From NCBI RefSeq assembly GCF_017833255.1, contig NZ_JAFIBU010000001.1, positions 3,166,501 to 3,230,500 on the forward strand: a stretch of DNA of 64,000 bases, written 5' to 3'. Made by a program: the position numbers and the translations under genes. The DNA is from Paenibacillus sp. PvR098. GTDB lineage: Bacteria; Bacillota; Bacilli; Paenibacillales; NBRC-103111. The notes beneath the pieces were generated by a model that searched no databases, was not told the DNA's origin, and saw only the letters and a program-made list of their open reading frames with translations. Below are positions 1 to 8,856 of this stretch, one piece after another (positions within the stretch are counted from its first letter, which is position 1; every line of letters starts with the position of its first letter).

Positions 1-518
1 GCCATAAACAATTTAGTGATCGATACACCGCTAGTCACGCCGAAAATGATCATCGGGATGCTTGGCGGAATGACGGGAGCAATGATGGCGCCAGAGGCAA
101 TCAACCCTGCGGAACGGTTTTTGTTGTATCCCGCCGCAACCATCATTGGAATTAATATCGCTCCGAGCGCAGCCGCATCCGCAACAGCAGAGCCGGATAG
201 ACCTGCGAAGATCACACTTCCGAGAATCGCTACATAACCGAGCCCTCCTTTGATATGACCGACGAGCGCCATAGCGAAATCTATAATGCGCTTGGAAATG
301 CCGCCCGCATTCATAATTTCCCCCGCAAGAATAAAAAAAGGAATGGCCAGCAGCGGGAAGTTGTCGGCACCATCAATCAAGTTCTGGGCCATAATCTGGC
401 TGTCGAATATATCCATCGTGTACATCAACACCACTCCGCTTACCAACAGCGAAAAAGCGATCGGGATGCCAAGCGCCATGGCGCCAAGCAAAGATCCAAG
501 GAATACGGCAACGGTCAT
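1..518 (-). CDS. dctM: TRAP transporter large permease DctM (partial, C-terminus outside window)
   Basis: Integral membrane subunit that carries out sodium-coupled solute transport in a TRAP system. The visible N-terminal 172 residues are hydrophobic. They include the family motif FPLLAIPFFILAGEIMNAGG and the stretch GLSGSAVADAAALG followed by PVIPPSIPMIIFG, which are typical of DctM. The ATG at 518 overlaps the dctQ stop by 4 bases (ATGA), showing tight coupling within dctP-dctQ-dctM. A Shine-Dalgarno AGGAGGTG lies just upstream. The gene runs off the left edge, so its end and any downstream catabolic genes cannot be seen. The substrate is unknown. Confidence 0.93.
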   Translation of the reverse strand, partial: MTVAVFLGSLLGAMALGIPIAFSLLVSGVVLMYTMDIFDSQIMAQNLIDGADNFPLLAIPFFILAGEIMNAGGISKRIIDFAMALVGHIKGGLGYVAILGSVIFAGLSGSAVADAAALGAILIPMMVAAGYNKNRSAGLIASGAIIAPVIPPSIPMIIFGVTSGVSITKLFM

Positions 519-1075
519 CTTGACACCTCCTGATTCGTATGAGAGGTGGAGGGACTTACATGTGAAATCATTTCCTCGGATTCATGTATCTGCATGTATT
601 GATTAACATCCTCATTAGCAAACAAAATGCGGTATAACTTTATAATGACGATCAGCGCCATACCGACACCCATAACAATACCCGTTCCGTAAATCAGCGT
701 TAGCGGCAAGCCGGTCGCCGGCGCGGTACTGCCAGCGTTAAGAAGCGTAATTTTCCAGCTTCCTTCAACCACCAGGTAGAGAACAAACAGCAGAATCACA
801 TTGCTGATAATAAATACGATCTTTTTCAGCGGTTTTGATAGTCTTTTGACAAGCATATCGACACCCAGATGTGAATTGTCCTTGAATGCAGCAACTGCGC
901 CGAGAAGCACGAGCCAGATGAACAGAAATCTGGCCATTTCCTCGGACCAGGTAATTCCGGAGTTAAACAAGTAGCGCAGCACGACATTTCCAAAAACCAG
1001 GATAGCCATGAGCGATAGCGCAAAAGCGATGAAACCGTTAAACAGATGCTCAACAGCCTTCCCTACATTTTTCAC
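515..1075 (-). CDS. dctQ: TRAP transporter small permease DctQ
   Basis: Four-helix membrane subunit that links the DctP binding protein to DctM. It has 186 residues from the GTG start chosen here, which is normal for the family. The motif WSEEMARFLFIWLVLLGA and a following helix with a charged turn (FKDNSHLGVDML) are typical. The GTG at 1075 is preferred over an ATG 66 bases upstream because GAGGGGG sits about 8 bases before it, and the upstream residues do not resemble a DctQ N-terminus. It overlaps dctM by 4 bases and follows dctP after a long hairpin. Confidence 0.9.
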   Translation of the reverse strand: MKNVGKAVEHLFNGFIAFALSLMAILVFGNVVLRYLFNSGITWSEEMARFLFIWLVLLGAVAAFKDNSHLGVDMLVKRLSKPLKKIVFIISNVILLFVLYLVVEGSWKITLLNAGSTAPATGLPLTLIYGTGIVMGVGMALIVIIKLYRILFANEDVNQYMQIHESEEMISHVSPSTSHTNQEVSR

Positions 1076-1154
1076 GCAGATTTCCCCCTCACTTATAATC
1101 AGATCAGTGTTTACCGAAGTCATTCTAAGCAGCCAGCCCATATTGAGCGGTATT

Positions 1155-1216
1155 TTTTTATAACATCAGAAAGCGGATCTTCCAGATCAAGTGATCCTTT
1201 CTGATGTTATAAAAAA
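1155..1216. repeat. Long perfect hairpin between dctP and dctQ
   Basis: Inverted repeat with arms TATAACATCAGAAAG and CTTTCTGATGTTATA, plus an inner GGATC/GATCC pair. T runs flank one side and A runs the other, so on neither strand is there a downstream U tract. It is therefore not a textbook terminator. It more likely acts as an mRNA processing or stabilising hairpin that lets the binding-protein gene be expressed above the permease genes. Confidence 0.75.
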
Positions 1217-1258
1217 GGGGCTGGGTGTGCCAAACCCTCGCGCTTCCTTCCTTTGCAG

Positions 1259-2323
1259 TTATTGCGCTTCTGCCTTAATCTTTTCTACCATTTCTTTACC
1301 CCAAGGATATTTCTTGTAGAATTCCTCGTACAATGGAGCTGCGGCATCCTGCATCGCCTTCTTGAAGTTGTCGTCCGGCGTGATGAACTGCAAGCCCTTT
1401 TCCTGCAGGAATTTCTTATCCGCTTCAAAGCTGTCTTCAAGCAGCTTCCACTCATGGCTTGCCGCTTCTTTCGATGCATCTTGGATAACCTGCTGCTGTT
1501 CCGGCGTCAGTGTATCCCAGAATTTCTTGTTGATGATATACATATTAGGGCTGAACATGTGATTGGATTCCAGCACATACTTTTGCACCTCATACCAACC
1601 GGATGCGCGTAAGGTAGCGATCGGGTTATCCTGACCGTCAACCACCTTTTGCTCGAGTGCTGTAAACACCTCGGAAATCGGCAGCGGCGATACGTTGGCT
1701 TTCATGGCTTGACCCAGTGCGATGTAGTTCGGAATGTTAGGCAAACGGAGTCGGAAGCCTTTGAAATCCTCCATGCTGTTAAGCGGCTTGGTGCTGGAGA
1801 ACATCCGGAACCCGTTAGCGCTCCAAGCGAGCACTTTCACGCCGTGTTTGCTTTCCATATCTTCAGACATCTCTTGACCGATTGGACCGTCAAACACTTT
1901 CTTGGCATGGGTAAAGTTTTCAAACAGGAACGGCCATTCGCCGACCTGCATTTTCTCAATATCCGCCTGCATAATCAGCCCCGGGATCCCCATCTCGATC
2001 GTTCCGCTGCGAACCCCGTTATAAAATTCTTTCTCAGCGCCAAGCTTGTTGTTCTCATAAATCTCTACTTTGAGAGAGCCATTGGAGTTGGTCTCAACCA
2101 AAGGCTTAAACTTCTCTCGAAGAGCTACGTTCTGCGGATGATCGATTGCAAAATAATTCGCTACTTTGATCGTTTTCGGCGCTTGACCCGAATTCCCCGC
2201 ATCCCCGGAGGTTCCCGAACCGGTACTGGCGCCTTGATCGGCTCCTCCGGCGCAACCTGCAAGTACAACGGAAGCAGCCAGAAGAAGAACGGCTGTCATT
2301 TTAAACCCTCTTTTTACTCTCAC
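1259..2323 (-). CDS. dctP: TRAP transporter substrate-binding lipoprotein DctP
   Basis: Extracytoplasmic solute receptor of the TRAP system encoded with dctQ and dctM. It begins with a lipoprotein signal peptide ending in the lipobox LAGC, so the mature protein is lipid-anchored at the outer face of the membrane. The body shows DctP family features such as GLIMQADIEKMQVGEWPFLF, an Arg in FRLRLPNIPNY that in this family binds the ligand carboxylate, and EVFTALEQKVVDGQDNP. A GTG at 2323 is chosen because AAAGGGGAG lies about 8 bases upstream; a GTG at 2332 would overlap that site. The ligand is probably an organic acid, given the family, but its identity cannot be read from the sequence. Confidence 0.93.
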   Translation of the reverse strand: MRVKRGFKMTAVLLLAASVVLAGCAGGADQGASTGSGTSGDAGNSGQAPKTIKVANYFAIDHPQNVALREKFKPLVETNSNGSLKVEIYENNKLGAEKEFYNGVRSGTIEMGIPGLIMQADIEKMQVGEWPFLFENFTHAKKVFDGPIGQEMSEDMESKHGVKVLAWSANGFRMFSSTKPLNSMEDFKGFRLRLPNIPNYIALGQAMKANVSPLPISEVFTALEQKVVDGQDNPIATLRASGWYEVQKYVLESNHMFSPNMYIINKKFWDTLTPEQQQVIQDASKEAASHEWKLLEDSFEADKKFLQEKGLQFITPDDNFKKAMQDAAAPLYEEFYKKYPWGKEMVEKIKAEAQ

Positions 2324-2406
2324 AAATGACACTCCCCTTTGAATAAAGTTTGAATCATTTATTATTTCTGGAAATCCTGAAGGTTTGATTCCCAGTTAAT
2401 AACCTT

Positions 2407-2451
2407 ATGAAAGCGGTTAAATTATATCTTAATGTTTTATATTATAAAACA
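2407..2451 (-). promoter_or_regulatory. dctP promoter with palindromic operator and cre-like site
   Basis: On the minus strand TATAAT at 2426-2421 is a good -10. The perfect 19-base palindrome TGTTTTATATTATAAAACA (2433-2451) covers the spacer and -35 region, where a repressor would block polymerase. ATGAAAGCGGTTAAA (2407-2421) matches the CcpA cre consensus at all but one key position and sits at the transcription start. The regulator is not in the window. The AAAACAATGTTTT stretch that follows also resembles IclR/KdgR-type boxes, so more than one reading of the operator is possible. Confidence 0.55.
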
Positions 2452-2564
2452 ATGTTTTGGTTATTGTTCACAAAAAGAAGTGCTATAGTCTGAAGATACC
2501 AAATTGAAACGTGTAGGCTTCATGGGAAGGAACTGCTAATCGTCTAGGAGTATTGGTGCGATGT

Positions 2565-2617
2565 TGTTTTATAATATAGTACATCGTTTTATATATTTGA
2601 TTTGAAAACGCTTTAAA
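2565..2617. promoter_or_regulatory. Second operator copy and cre-like site upstream of dctP
   Basis: TGTTTTATAATATAGTACA (2565-2583) repeats the 19-base palindrome near dctP with two mismatches, about 130 bp further upstream. TTGAAAACGCTTTAAA (2602-2617) is cre-like. Two spaced operators suggest DNA looping or a second start site. The rest of 2324-2770 has no gene that I can support. Confidence 0.4.
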
Positions 2618-2770
2618 TGAAATATAAACCAGGCTGGTGACTTTTGTCAATCACCCCAATGGTTTTTCCTACGGAAGCCCTACAAGTGTCGGATCATACA
2701 TCATATGACGGTTGGCCACAGATAGAACGTACTCAACAGCTTGCAGGGCTAAACATGTTGTAGGCCGAAT

Positions 2771-3577
2771 TTAGTCCACCTGAATTGCCGCATGCCCACG
2801 AAGCGCAGCTCCATCCGTCCGATAAAGCTCATTCAGAAATTCGATTTGAAACGTACCCGGGCGGTCAGAACCCGATACTTCCAAGGCCTTTTCTGCGGCA
2901 ACTCCATAGTAGGCCAAAGCAGATGCTGCGGCCAAGGTCAGATTCTTCTCCACAGCCGCAAAAGCGCCGATCACCGAGGTTAACAAGCAGCCCGTCCCGG
3001 TCACTTTGGTAAGCAGCGGGGTACCGTTGCTGACTTTGTAGGTCACCGTTCCGTCGGTCACGATATCGTCTTTCCCGGTAACGACCACTACGACCCCTAA
3101 CGCCTGAGCCGCCCTACGGGCAAGTCCCGCTGCATCGCCTCCCGCTTCCGCGGCGTCGACACCCTTAATACTCCGCGATTCTCCGATGACATTGGCCACT
3201 TCGGCAGCGTTGCCCCTAAGAATAGAGATATCGATTTCCTTCATGATTTGGCGTGCTACTGCCGTTCGATAAGGCGTGGCTCCTGCCCCTACCGGGTCAA
3301 ACACGACGGGCACCTGATGCGCATTCGCCGATTTCCCGGCAAGCAGCATTGCATGGACGACCTCTTCATCCAACGTGCCCATGTTCAATACAAGAGCGCC
3401 TGCAATCTTAGCCATATCGGCAACTTCCTCTTTGGCATAAGCCATGACGGGAGAAGCTCCTAAGGCAAGCAGACCGTTGGCGGTGAAGTTCGTCACAACG
3501 ACATTGGTGATATTATGCACCAGCGGGTTCTTTTGCCGCACCTTTTCCAAAGCTGTGATCGCTTCTTGAATGTCCAT
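2771..3577 (-). CDS. thiM: Hydroxyethylthiazole kinase ThiM
   Basis: Phosphorylates 5-(2-hydroxyethyl)-4-methylthiazole to the phosphate used by ThiE in thiamine phosphate synthesis. It is a salvage enzyme in the cytoplasm. At 268 residues it has the usual length. Motifs include [19 protein letters not shown] at the substrate site and the phosphate-binding [15 protein letters not shown] with the conserved Cys. GGGAGGATT precedes the ATG. It is the last gene of the TPP-riboswitch operon that starts at 9.6 kb, 35 bases after the SDR gene. No thiE, thiD or thiG is present nearby, so the product must feed a pathway encoded elsewhere. Confidence 0.95.
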   Translation of the reverse strand: MDIQEAITALEKVRQKNPLVHNITNVVVTNFTANGLLALGASPVMAYAKEEVADMAKIAGALVLNMGTLDEEVVHAMLLAGKSANAHQVPVVFDPVGAGATPYRTAVARQIMKEIDISILRGNAAEVANVIGESRSIKGVDAAEAGGDAAGLARRAAQALGVVVVVTGKDDIVTDGTVTYKVSNGTPLLTKVTGTGCLLTSVIGAFAAVEKNLTLAAASALAYYGVAAEKALEVSGSDRPGTFQIEFLNELYRTDGAALRGHAAIQVD

Positions 3578-3612
3578 TCCGGAAATCCTCCCTTTAACTC
3601 ATTTCTCATGTA

Positions 3613-4380
3613 CTAATGCATGGTCAATCCGCCATCTACTCTCAAGCATTGCCCCGTGATAAACCCTGCCCATTCCGAGGAAAAAAACAAAACAGCACCC
3701 GTAATGTCATTCGGGGAAGCGAGCCGTCCCATCGGCGTCAGACGGACAATCGCATTCTTGACATCTTCTTTCGTCTCGCGGCTCGAATCGGTAGGGGACG
3801 TCAGTCCAGGCGCCACACAGTTCACCGTAATGCCGAAGGCTCCGAGCTCTGCAGCCAGATTGCGGCTGTAGCCAAGCAGGGCCGACTTGGCCGTTGTATA
3901 ATCGTGATAGGGTACGACAGGAAAATCAATCAGGTTGGTGACCATGTTCACGATCCGCCCGCGGTTCTGTTCCTTCATGTGCGGAATGACCGCTTTACAA
4001 ACATGAAACGCTCCTCCAAGACTCCCGTCCAGCTGTCTTTGATAGTCGTCCCACTCGATATTCCACGCCGTTTGGCGCTGCTTGGGATTGAAGCTGTAAT
4101 GACTGAGCGCATTATTGACAACGACATCGATTCCTCCAAAAGCATCCACCGCTTCGGAGATCATCCGCTGCACGGATTCCCCATCCGTTACATCGGCCTG
4201 CAAGGCCGCGGCCTCTCCGCCCGTCTGCCGGATGTGATCCACCACTTCCGAGGCCGCTTTTTTATTGCTTATATAGTTAACGATAACCAAGGCTCCCAGA
4301 GCACCGAACGCCTTGGCAATACTTGCGCCGATGCCCCGGCTCGCGCCTGTGACCAAAACCGTCTTTCCTGCGAAGTCCAT
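3613..4380 (-). CDS. SDR-family oxidoreductase in the TPP-riboswitch operon
   Basis: Classical short-chain dehydrogenase/reductase of 255 residues. The N-terminal TGASRGIG cofactor motif, an NNAL segment and the catalytic YTTAK are visible, and the C-terminus ends LRVDGGLTMH as in 3-oxoacyl-ACP reductase-like SDRs. Start choice: AAAGGGGG lies 6 bases before the ATG at 4380, while the ATG at 4386 abuts it. Lying between the LuxC-like reductase and thiM, it is well placed to reduce the aldehyde made by LuxC to an alcohol, possibly hydroxyethylthiazole for ThiM. That role is inference; a generic 3-oxoacyl-ACP reductase function is the alternative. Confidence 0.88.
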   Translation of the reverse strand: MDFAGKTVLVTGASRGIGASIAKAFGALGALVIVNYISNKKAASEVVDHIRQTGGEAAALQADVTDGESVQRMISEAVDAFGGIDVVVNNALSHYSFNPKQRQTAWNIEWDDYQRQLDGSLGGAFHVCKAVIPHMKEQNRGRIVNMVTNLIDFPVVPYHDYTTAKSALLGYSRNLAAELGAFGITVNCVAPGLTSPTDSSRETKEDVKNAIVRLTPMGRLASPNDITGAVLFFSSEWAGFITGQCLRVDGGLTMH

Positions 4381-4392
4381 TCGCATCCCCCT

Positions 4393-5862
4393 TTACTCTA
4401 CATCGGGATCGTAACGTTCGGCATCCTGCTCAACGCTTCGTTCCAAATCGACCCAGCGGACCAAATCCAGTAAATTCAAGTGTCCGTCATGATGCCAGCC
4501 CGAAGGAGTACGCGACATCTCCCCGACCGCGCAGATACGGGTAGCCCCGTACATACCAAGCAGTCCGGCCACCGGTTCTAACCGGTCCGGACCGACAGCC
4601 AGGCCGACCGTCTGCAGGTAGTCCCGGTAAGGCTGTATCTGATCAGCGGCCGACTCCAAGGACTCACATGCAAACACATGAACCGTCCGGTTCAATGGAG
4701 ACGCTTCGAAGCCGGGCTGACCATGATAAATAACGGTCCAATCCGTTCCCGTCCTACTAGCATAGACCGCTATGGGCTCTCCCCGTAGACCCATCATTTC
4801 AAACCGCTGTCTAACCGCGTGAATAGCCATCGATTCCTCGTCCGACAGAACCGCTCTGGGCTTCTTCTCGTGATAGCGCTCCATCTCGGAAGCCAACAGC
4901 TGCCCGAACTGACGCGGAGTCACCGCTCCGCCTTCTTCGACAAACACACTATGCGGCGCCAAGCACCCCTGCTGATCGTAGATCGATGCATCCTCCGCCA
5001 GCCTCCGAGCCGTTTCCTGATACCGGTCCGCGGTCAGCGCCTCTTTCCCGATCATGGCGAAGCTGATCTTATAGCCGTAACTGACGAAGCGCTTTGTCCC
5101 CGGCACTCTTGACCGCAGCTTTTCCACCGTTTCCTGCGAGCCGTAAGCGACAATCGCTTCCGCCGCATCAATGACGGTCTGCTCCAACGCCTCATTGCCG
5201 CCCTTCCACGGCAGTACGGCTAAGCAGTCCGCAAGCAGCGGGTCCACTTCCGCCAACGTCTCCGCGAACAGCACAGCCATGAGCGGTTCGGCCGAGGACG
5301 TCTTGCCCAGATTCGCCGATTTCAATAATATTCCCATGACTAAGCTCCAGATCGGAAGCCCAGGCACATTGCCGGAAAAGACGTGAAATAGCAGCTCAGG
5401 CCCATACGCCCGGCTCATTCCGCCATTTTTGCGCGGCCGAAACTCATCGAGTACCGCTGAAGCATCGAACTCTTCGTCCAGAAAGCGAAGCAGCTCCTTC
5501 CGTCGAAAGGTCCGGAAGAAGCGTTTAAGTTCGAGCCGAATCATTCCCCCGTCGTAGCCCGTAATAACCGGCAGCCAAGCCTCCGCCAACCGGCGGAGGT
5601 TATAGTCCGGGTCCAACCATTTGCGCACGGCCAGGTCTAATCGCTCAACAATCTGTTCTGTTCTTAAGCGGGACAAATAATCCCTTCGCCGCATGGATAT
5701 TTCCCGGGCGATGTCCCCGATCAACTCCGGTGTCAAATCCGGGTATTTAAGAACGAGCGTTCCCTGAGGACCATTGAAATGCCGCTCCGTGAACGAGGTC
5801 AGCCGGATTGCATCTGGGACTTTATACGCAGTTCTTACGGTTATCCTCTCCATTGAGCTCAT
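4393..5862 (-). CDS. LuxC-like acyl (acyl-CoA/acyl-enzyme) reductase
   Basis: Member of the LuxC family, which reduces an activated acyl group to an aldehyde with NADPH and has an aldehyde-dehydrogenase fold. The 489 residues match LuxC length. FHVFSGNVPGLPIWSLVMG and LLKSANLGKTSSAEPL are typical of the family's cofactor region, and YDQQGCLAPHSVFVEEGG carries the expected nucleophilic Cys. The gene follows the LuxE-like gene by 8 bases. No luxAB, luxD or other light-emission genes are present, and the operon is under a TPP riboswitch and ends in thiM. Its acyl substrate is therefore probably not a fatty acid but an acid related to thiamine. This is inference from context. Confidence 0.9.
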   Translation of the reverse strand: MSSMERITVRTAYKVPDAIRLTSFTERHFNGPQGTLVLKYPDLTPELIGDIAREISMRRRDYLSRLRTEQIVERLDLAVRKWLDPDYNLRRLAEAWLPVITGYDGGMIRLELKRFFRTFRRKELLRFLDEEFDASAVLDEFRPRKNGGMSRAYGPELLFHVFSGNVPGLPIWSLVMGILLKSANLGKTSSAEPLMAVLFAETLAEVDPLLADCLAVLPWKGGNEALEQTVIDAAEAIVAYGSQETVEKLRSRVPGTKRFVSYGYKISFAMIGKEALTADRYQETARRLAEDASIYDQQGCLAPHSVFVEEGGAVTPRQFGQLLASEMERYHEKKPRAVLSDEESMAIHAVRQRFEMMGLRGEPIAVYASRTGTDWTVIYHGQPGFEASPLNRTVHVFACESLESAADQIQPYRDYLQTVGLAVGPDRLEPVAGLLGMYGATRICAVGEMSRTPSGWHHDGHLNLLDLVRWVDLERSVEQDAERYDPDVE

Positions 5863-5870
5863 ACTTTCAC

Positions 5871-6998
5871 CTACTTCTTATTTGAACTCATCAGCTGGTC
5901 GATGGCTATGGAGCAGCCGCGGGCTTCCGAGCCTTTGATCCTCCCCAGCAGGACAAGCCCGTGTTCGTTCTTATACCCCATATCCTCCGTGAGAACAGCA
6001 AATGCCGAATTCCAACTGCCCAGATCATAATGGGCAAGCACACCGGTTTCCCCATCAGGAACCGGCTCCAATGAATCAGGATGAAGAACAAGCGTTCGAA
6101 TCCAGGGGGGATTCGCTTTTTCGTGCACGGTGCGTCCCGTAAGTAAGCTGCTGCGTATGGTCTGATCATAGATTTGGGAGCTGAGCTCGGTCATCCCGTA
6201 CATATTCACGCAGGACTCGCGCTTCAGTCCAAAATACCCTTCGATCTTCTGGTACAGCTCCTCCGCCGCGATCTCGCGGGACTGTCCTTTCAGACCGCCT
6301 GTATCAAAAAGACGGCTCCCCTGCGGAAGCTCGACTTGATATGAATGTTCAGCACAGTAATCCAGCAAATGCACATAAGCAAAGGTGGCCCCGATCAGAA
6401 GCACCGGTTCGTTACGAGCCGCACACTCCTGAAGTGACGCAAGAACCCCTTCCATATCCAACCCGCCTTCTTGCGAGTAGAAAAACCGGCTGCCGGATGT
6501 GCCGTAATGCTCCACAGCCTTCGTCAAATAACGGGAGAGGGAAGAATTACGATTCAGGTCGGCCGCGGGAGACAGCACCAATACCGTAATCTGGTCACGG
6601 TCCGGAAGCACATAATGTTTGAAAGGAGGCGCCATCGAGGCATCCCATACCTCCAAGGTCGGATGATAATGCTTGCCCCGCTTGTCCGCATTCGTTGTTC
6701 CGCTTGTCATGAATACGGCTTCCGCTTCCTCCGCCGGCTCGCAGGATAGCGTCAGCTCTTTAAACGCCTGAATCGGGATCGGCGGAATTTCTCGCCAATC
6801 CCTTACCGTTAATGGGGATTTACGCCGGGCCTGGCCATATTTCTTGTACGCTGCGTTATGCTGGAATTGATAGCGAAACAGCTTCATGGCTGCCTCTTGA
6901 AACGAAGCCTCCGTTTCCGCCTCCGTTACATCGCCTGCCGAGAAGCGCTCGATATACCCCAAAATATGTTGTACGATTTCTCTCGATTCCGCCTTCAA
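5871..6998 (-). CDS. LuxE-like acyl-protein synthetase
   Basis: ATP-dependent acyl-activating enzyme of the LuxE branch of the adenylate-forming superfamily. In bioluminescence LuxE activates a fatty acid and passes it to LuxC. The 375 residues include the phosphate-binding FMTSGTT, the NMYGMTELSSQ motif that contacts adenylate, and a C-terminal EDMGYKNEHGLVLLGRIKG hinge region. The start is a TTG with GGAGGGGG 7 bases upstream. It sits 68 bases after the binding-protein gene and 8 bases before luxC-like, so the pair would convert a carboxylic acid to an aldehyde. Substrate unknown; a thiazole or pyrimidine carboxylate is proposed because of the riboswitch and thiM. Confidence 0.88.
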   Translation of the reverse strand: MKAESREIVQHILGYIERFSAGDVTEAETEASFQEAAMKLFRYQFQHNAAYKKYGQARRKSPLTVRDWREIPPIPIQAFKELTLSCEPAEEAEAVFMTSGTTNADKRGKHYHPTLEVWDASMAPPFKHYVLPDRDQITVLVLSPAADLNRNSSLSRYLTKAVEHYGTSGSRFFYSQEGGLDMEGVLASLQECAARNEPVLLIGATFAYVHLLDYCAEHSYQVELPQGSRLFDTGGLKGQSREIAAEELYQKIEGYFGLKRESCVNMYGMTELSSQIYDQTIRSSLLTGRTVHEKANPPWIRTLVLHPDSLEPVPDGETGVLAHYDLGSWNSAFAVLTEDMGYKNEHGLVLLGRIKGSEARGCSIAIDQLMSSNKK

Positions 6999-7066
6999 AT
7001 GCGTTCCCCCTCCCTATATCACAATTCCCATTATTGAAAGCTTGATTCCGGCTCACACTTAGGGCA

Positions 7067-8098
7067 TTACTTCTTCGGCACCAGGTCATTGGTCACAATG
7101 TCATTTAGCTTCAAATTGTTTTCGATCAAACCGAGCTTCTTATATACATCGGCGCCTTCCTGCAGCACAGACGCATCCAGCCAACCGAGTCCGTTTTTGT
7201 CCGTATCTGCGGATACCGTCGATTCATTGCGAAGTTTAATAATCTCCACATTGCGCTGCTTATCTTTCCCGTCGATTGCTTTTGTCAAAGCAACTTCCGC
7301 TGCCGCGTCGGGATTCTGAATCATCCACTCTGCGCTTTTCTTATAAGCCTCCAGGAAGTTCTTCAGCATTTCTTTCTTCTGCTGGAAGGTCTCCTCGGTT
7401 ACAACGAACACATCGCTCGGTACATTCAAAGAATCCCTCACGTTGATGACATTCACGTCTCCGAGTCCCTTCAGCTTCGCATCGGACAAGCCCGTATCTG
7501 TGGCCGCCGTTGCATCTACCTGTCCTTGGATCAGAGGAGCGAAATTGGATACGCCGGTTTCCACGATGGTGACGTCCTTTTCCGTTAGTCCAGCCTGATT
7601 CAGAACAACCAGCAGGTTATGCCGGGTGCCGCTGGATAGACTGTATACCCCGATCTTTTTCCCCTTGAGATCTTTAGGATCCTGGATGTTTTTATCCTTC
7701 AGAGACACGATATTAAATACGTTTTGAGGATAAATATTATAAATGACATGCAGCTTCTCGCCTTTATCTAAAGCAAAGTATAAGGAACCCGGGTCTGTAA
7801 ACGCAATGTCGGCCTGCTTGGACAAAATGTTCTTAATCGCATCTCCGCCCCCGGCACCCGGAACAAACGTAAAATCAATACCTTTTTCCTTAAACCAGCC
7901 TTGCTCCTCCGCATGATAAAGATTCGTTTGTTCGGTGATCGGCTTGCTCCAGCTGGCCATTACGACCTTTTGCGGCTGCGATGGCGCCTCGGCTGCCGGT
8001 GGAGCTGAATGGGTTTCATTCGAGGATGAGGTGCCACATGCCGATAACAGCAGACTCCCCGCCAATATCATGATGGCTGCGATAGAATATTTTTTCAT
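7067..8098 (-). CDS. ABC transporter substrate-binding lipoprotein, NMT1/THI5-like (ThiY type)
   Basis: Extracellular binding protein of 343 residues with a lipobox LSAC after a short signal peptide. The fold is the NMT1/THI5 type used by ThiY and by aromatic-sulfonate and pyrimidine-precursor importers: EEQGWFKEKGIDFTFVPGAGG near the N-terminus, ADIAFTDPGSLYFA, and KIGVYSLSSGTRHNLL. It overlaps the permease by 4 bases (ATGA). Being under a TPP riboswitch, the ligand is probably a thiamine precursor or breakdown product. The symbol thiY is not given because the ligand could differ from formylaminopyrimidine. Confidence 0.9.
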   Translation of the reverse strand: MKKYSIAAIMILAGSLLLSACGTSSSNETHSAPPAAEAPSQPQKVVMASWSKPITEQTNLYHAEEQGWFKEKGIDFTFVPGAGGGDAIKNILSKQADIAFTDPGSLYFALDKGEKLHVIYNIYPQNVFNIVSLKDKNIQDPKDLKGKKIGVYSLSSGTRHNLLVVLNQAGLTEKDVTIVETGVSNFAPLIQGQVDATAATDTGLSDAKLKGLGDVNVINVRDSLNVPSDVFVVTEETFQQKKEMLKNFLEAYKKSAEWMIQNPDAAAEVALTKAIDGKDKQRNVEIIKLRNESTVSADTDKNGLGWLDASVLQEGADVYKKLGLIENNLKLNDIVTNDLVPKK

Positions 8099-8856
8099 TT
8101 GTCTTTCTCCCTTTTATATGGTTTTAATTTGATCCGCTCTACGATAATAACCACTTGATACAAGGCCATGCCCAGAACAGTGAGCAGCAGCAGCACAGAA
8201 AACATCAAGGGCGTATCCATCATGCCCTGGGAGGCGATGATCAAAGCGCCGAGGCCTTGGTTGCCCCCGATAAACTCACCGACCACCGCCCCCACTACAG
8301 CCAACACCACAGCGACGCGAAGCCCTGAAAGAATACCAGGCAATCCCGCCGGCAGCTTCAACCGGATCAACGTCTGCCACCGGGAGGCCCCCAGCACCCG
8401 GAACAAGTCCCGCTTCAACGGGTCTACGTAGTGGATAGCGGTTACAGTGCTTTCCAGCAGAGGAAAGAAGGAGATTAACGCCGTGATGACGACTTTGGGG
8501 GTGGTTCCGAATCCGAACCAGATCATAAATAACGGAGCCAGCGCCAGCTTAGGGACCGCTTGACTGGCCACGATATAAGGGGATAAAAGCCGCCTTAACC
8601 ACGCCCACTCTCCCATCCCGATTCCGCAAAGAACCCCGAACAAGCCGCCCAGCAGCAAGCCGAGTACAATCTCGAGCAGCGTTTGGCCGATATGTTTCGT
8701 AAAATATCCAGTGACCAAACCCGTCCACAGGGTATCCGCTATGACAGAGGGGGCAGGCAGTACCAGCTCTGAGACCCCGCTGGAGCGGACAAAGCCCTCC
8801 CATACGGCGATCATCAGTACAAAAAGCCCGACCGGAAGGATAGAATTCCGAATCAC
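8095..8856 (-). CDS. ABC transporter permease (ThiX/SsuC type)
   Basis: BPD-type inner-membrane permease, 253 residues, about six membrane spans. The EAA loop that docks on the ATPase is visible as FRVLGASRWQTLIRLKLPAG. The start is GTG inside a GTGA overlap with the ATPase gene, with GGAGGGGAG upstream. It works with the neighbouring ATPase and lipoprotein to import the ligand controlled by the TPP riboswitch. Confidence 0.93.
   Translation of the reverse strand: MIRNSILPVGLFVLMIAVWEGFVRSSGVSELVLPAPSVIADTLWTGLVTGYFTKHIGQTLLEIVLGLLLGGLFGVLCGIGMGEWAWLRRLLSPYIVASQAVPKLALAPLFMIWFGFGTTPKVVITALISFFPLLESTVTAIHYVDPLKRDLFRVLGASRWQTLIRLKLPAGLPGILSGLRVAVVLAVVGAVVGEFIGGNQGLGALIIASQGMMDTPLMFSVLLLLTVLGMALYQVVIIVERIKLKPYKREKDK

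Noticed and set aside
2674-2770. In-frame continuation after the thiM stop reading ALQAVEYVLSVANRHMMYDP
   Set aside because: Looks protein-like for about 30 codons and could be a decayed gene end, but I cannot match it to a family and it has no start.
4393-6998. Bioluminescence lux operon
   Set aside because: No luxA, luxB or luxD; TPP riboswitch and thiM in the same operon; the single LLM gene 14 kb away is of another type and separately controlled.
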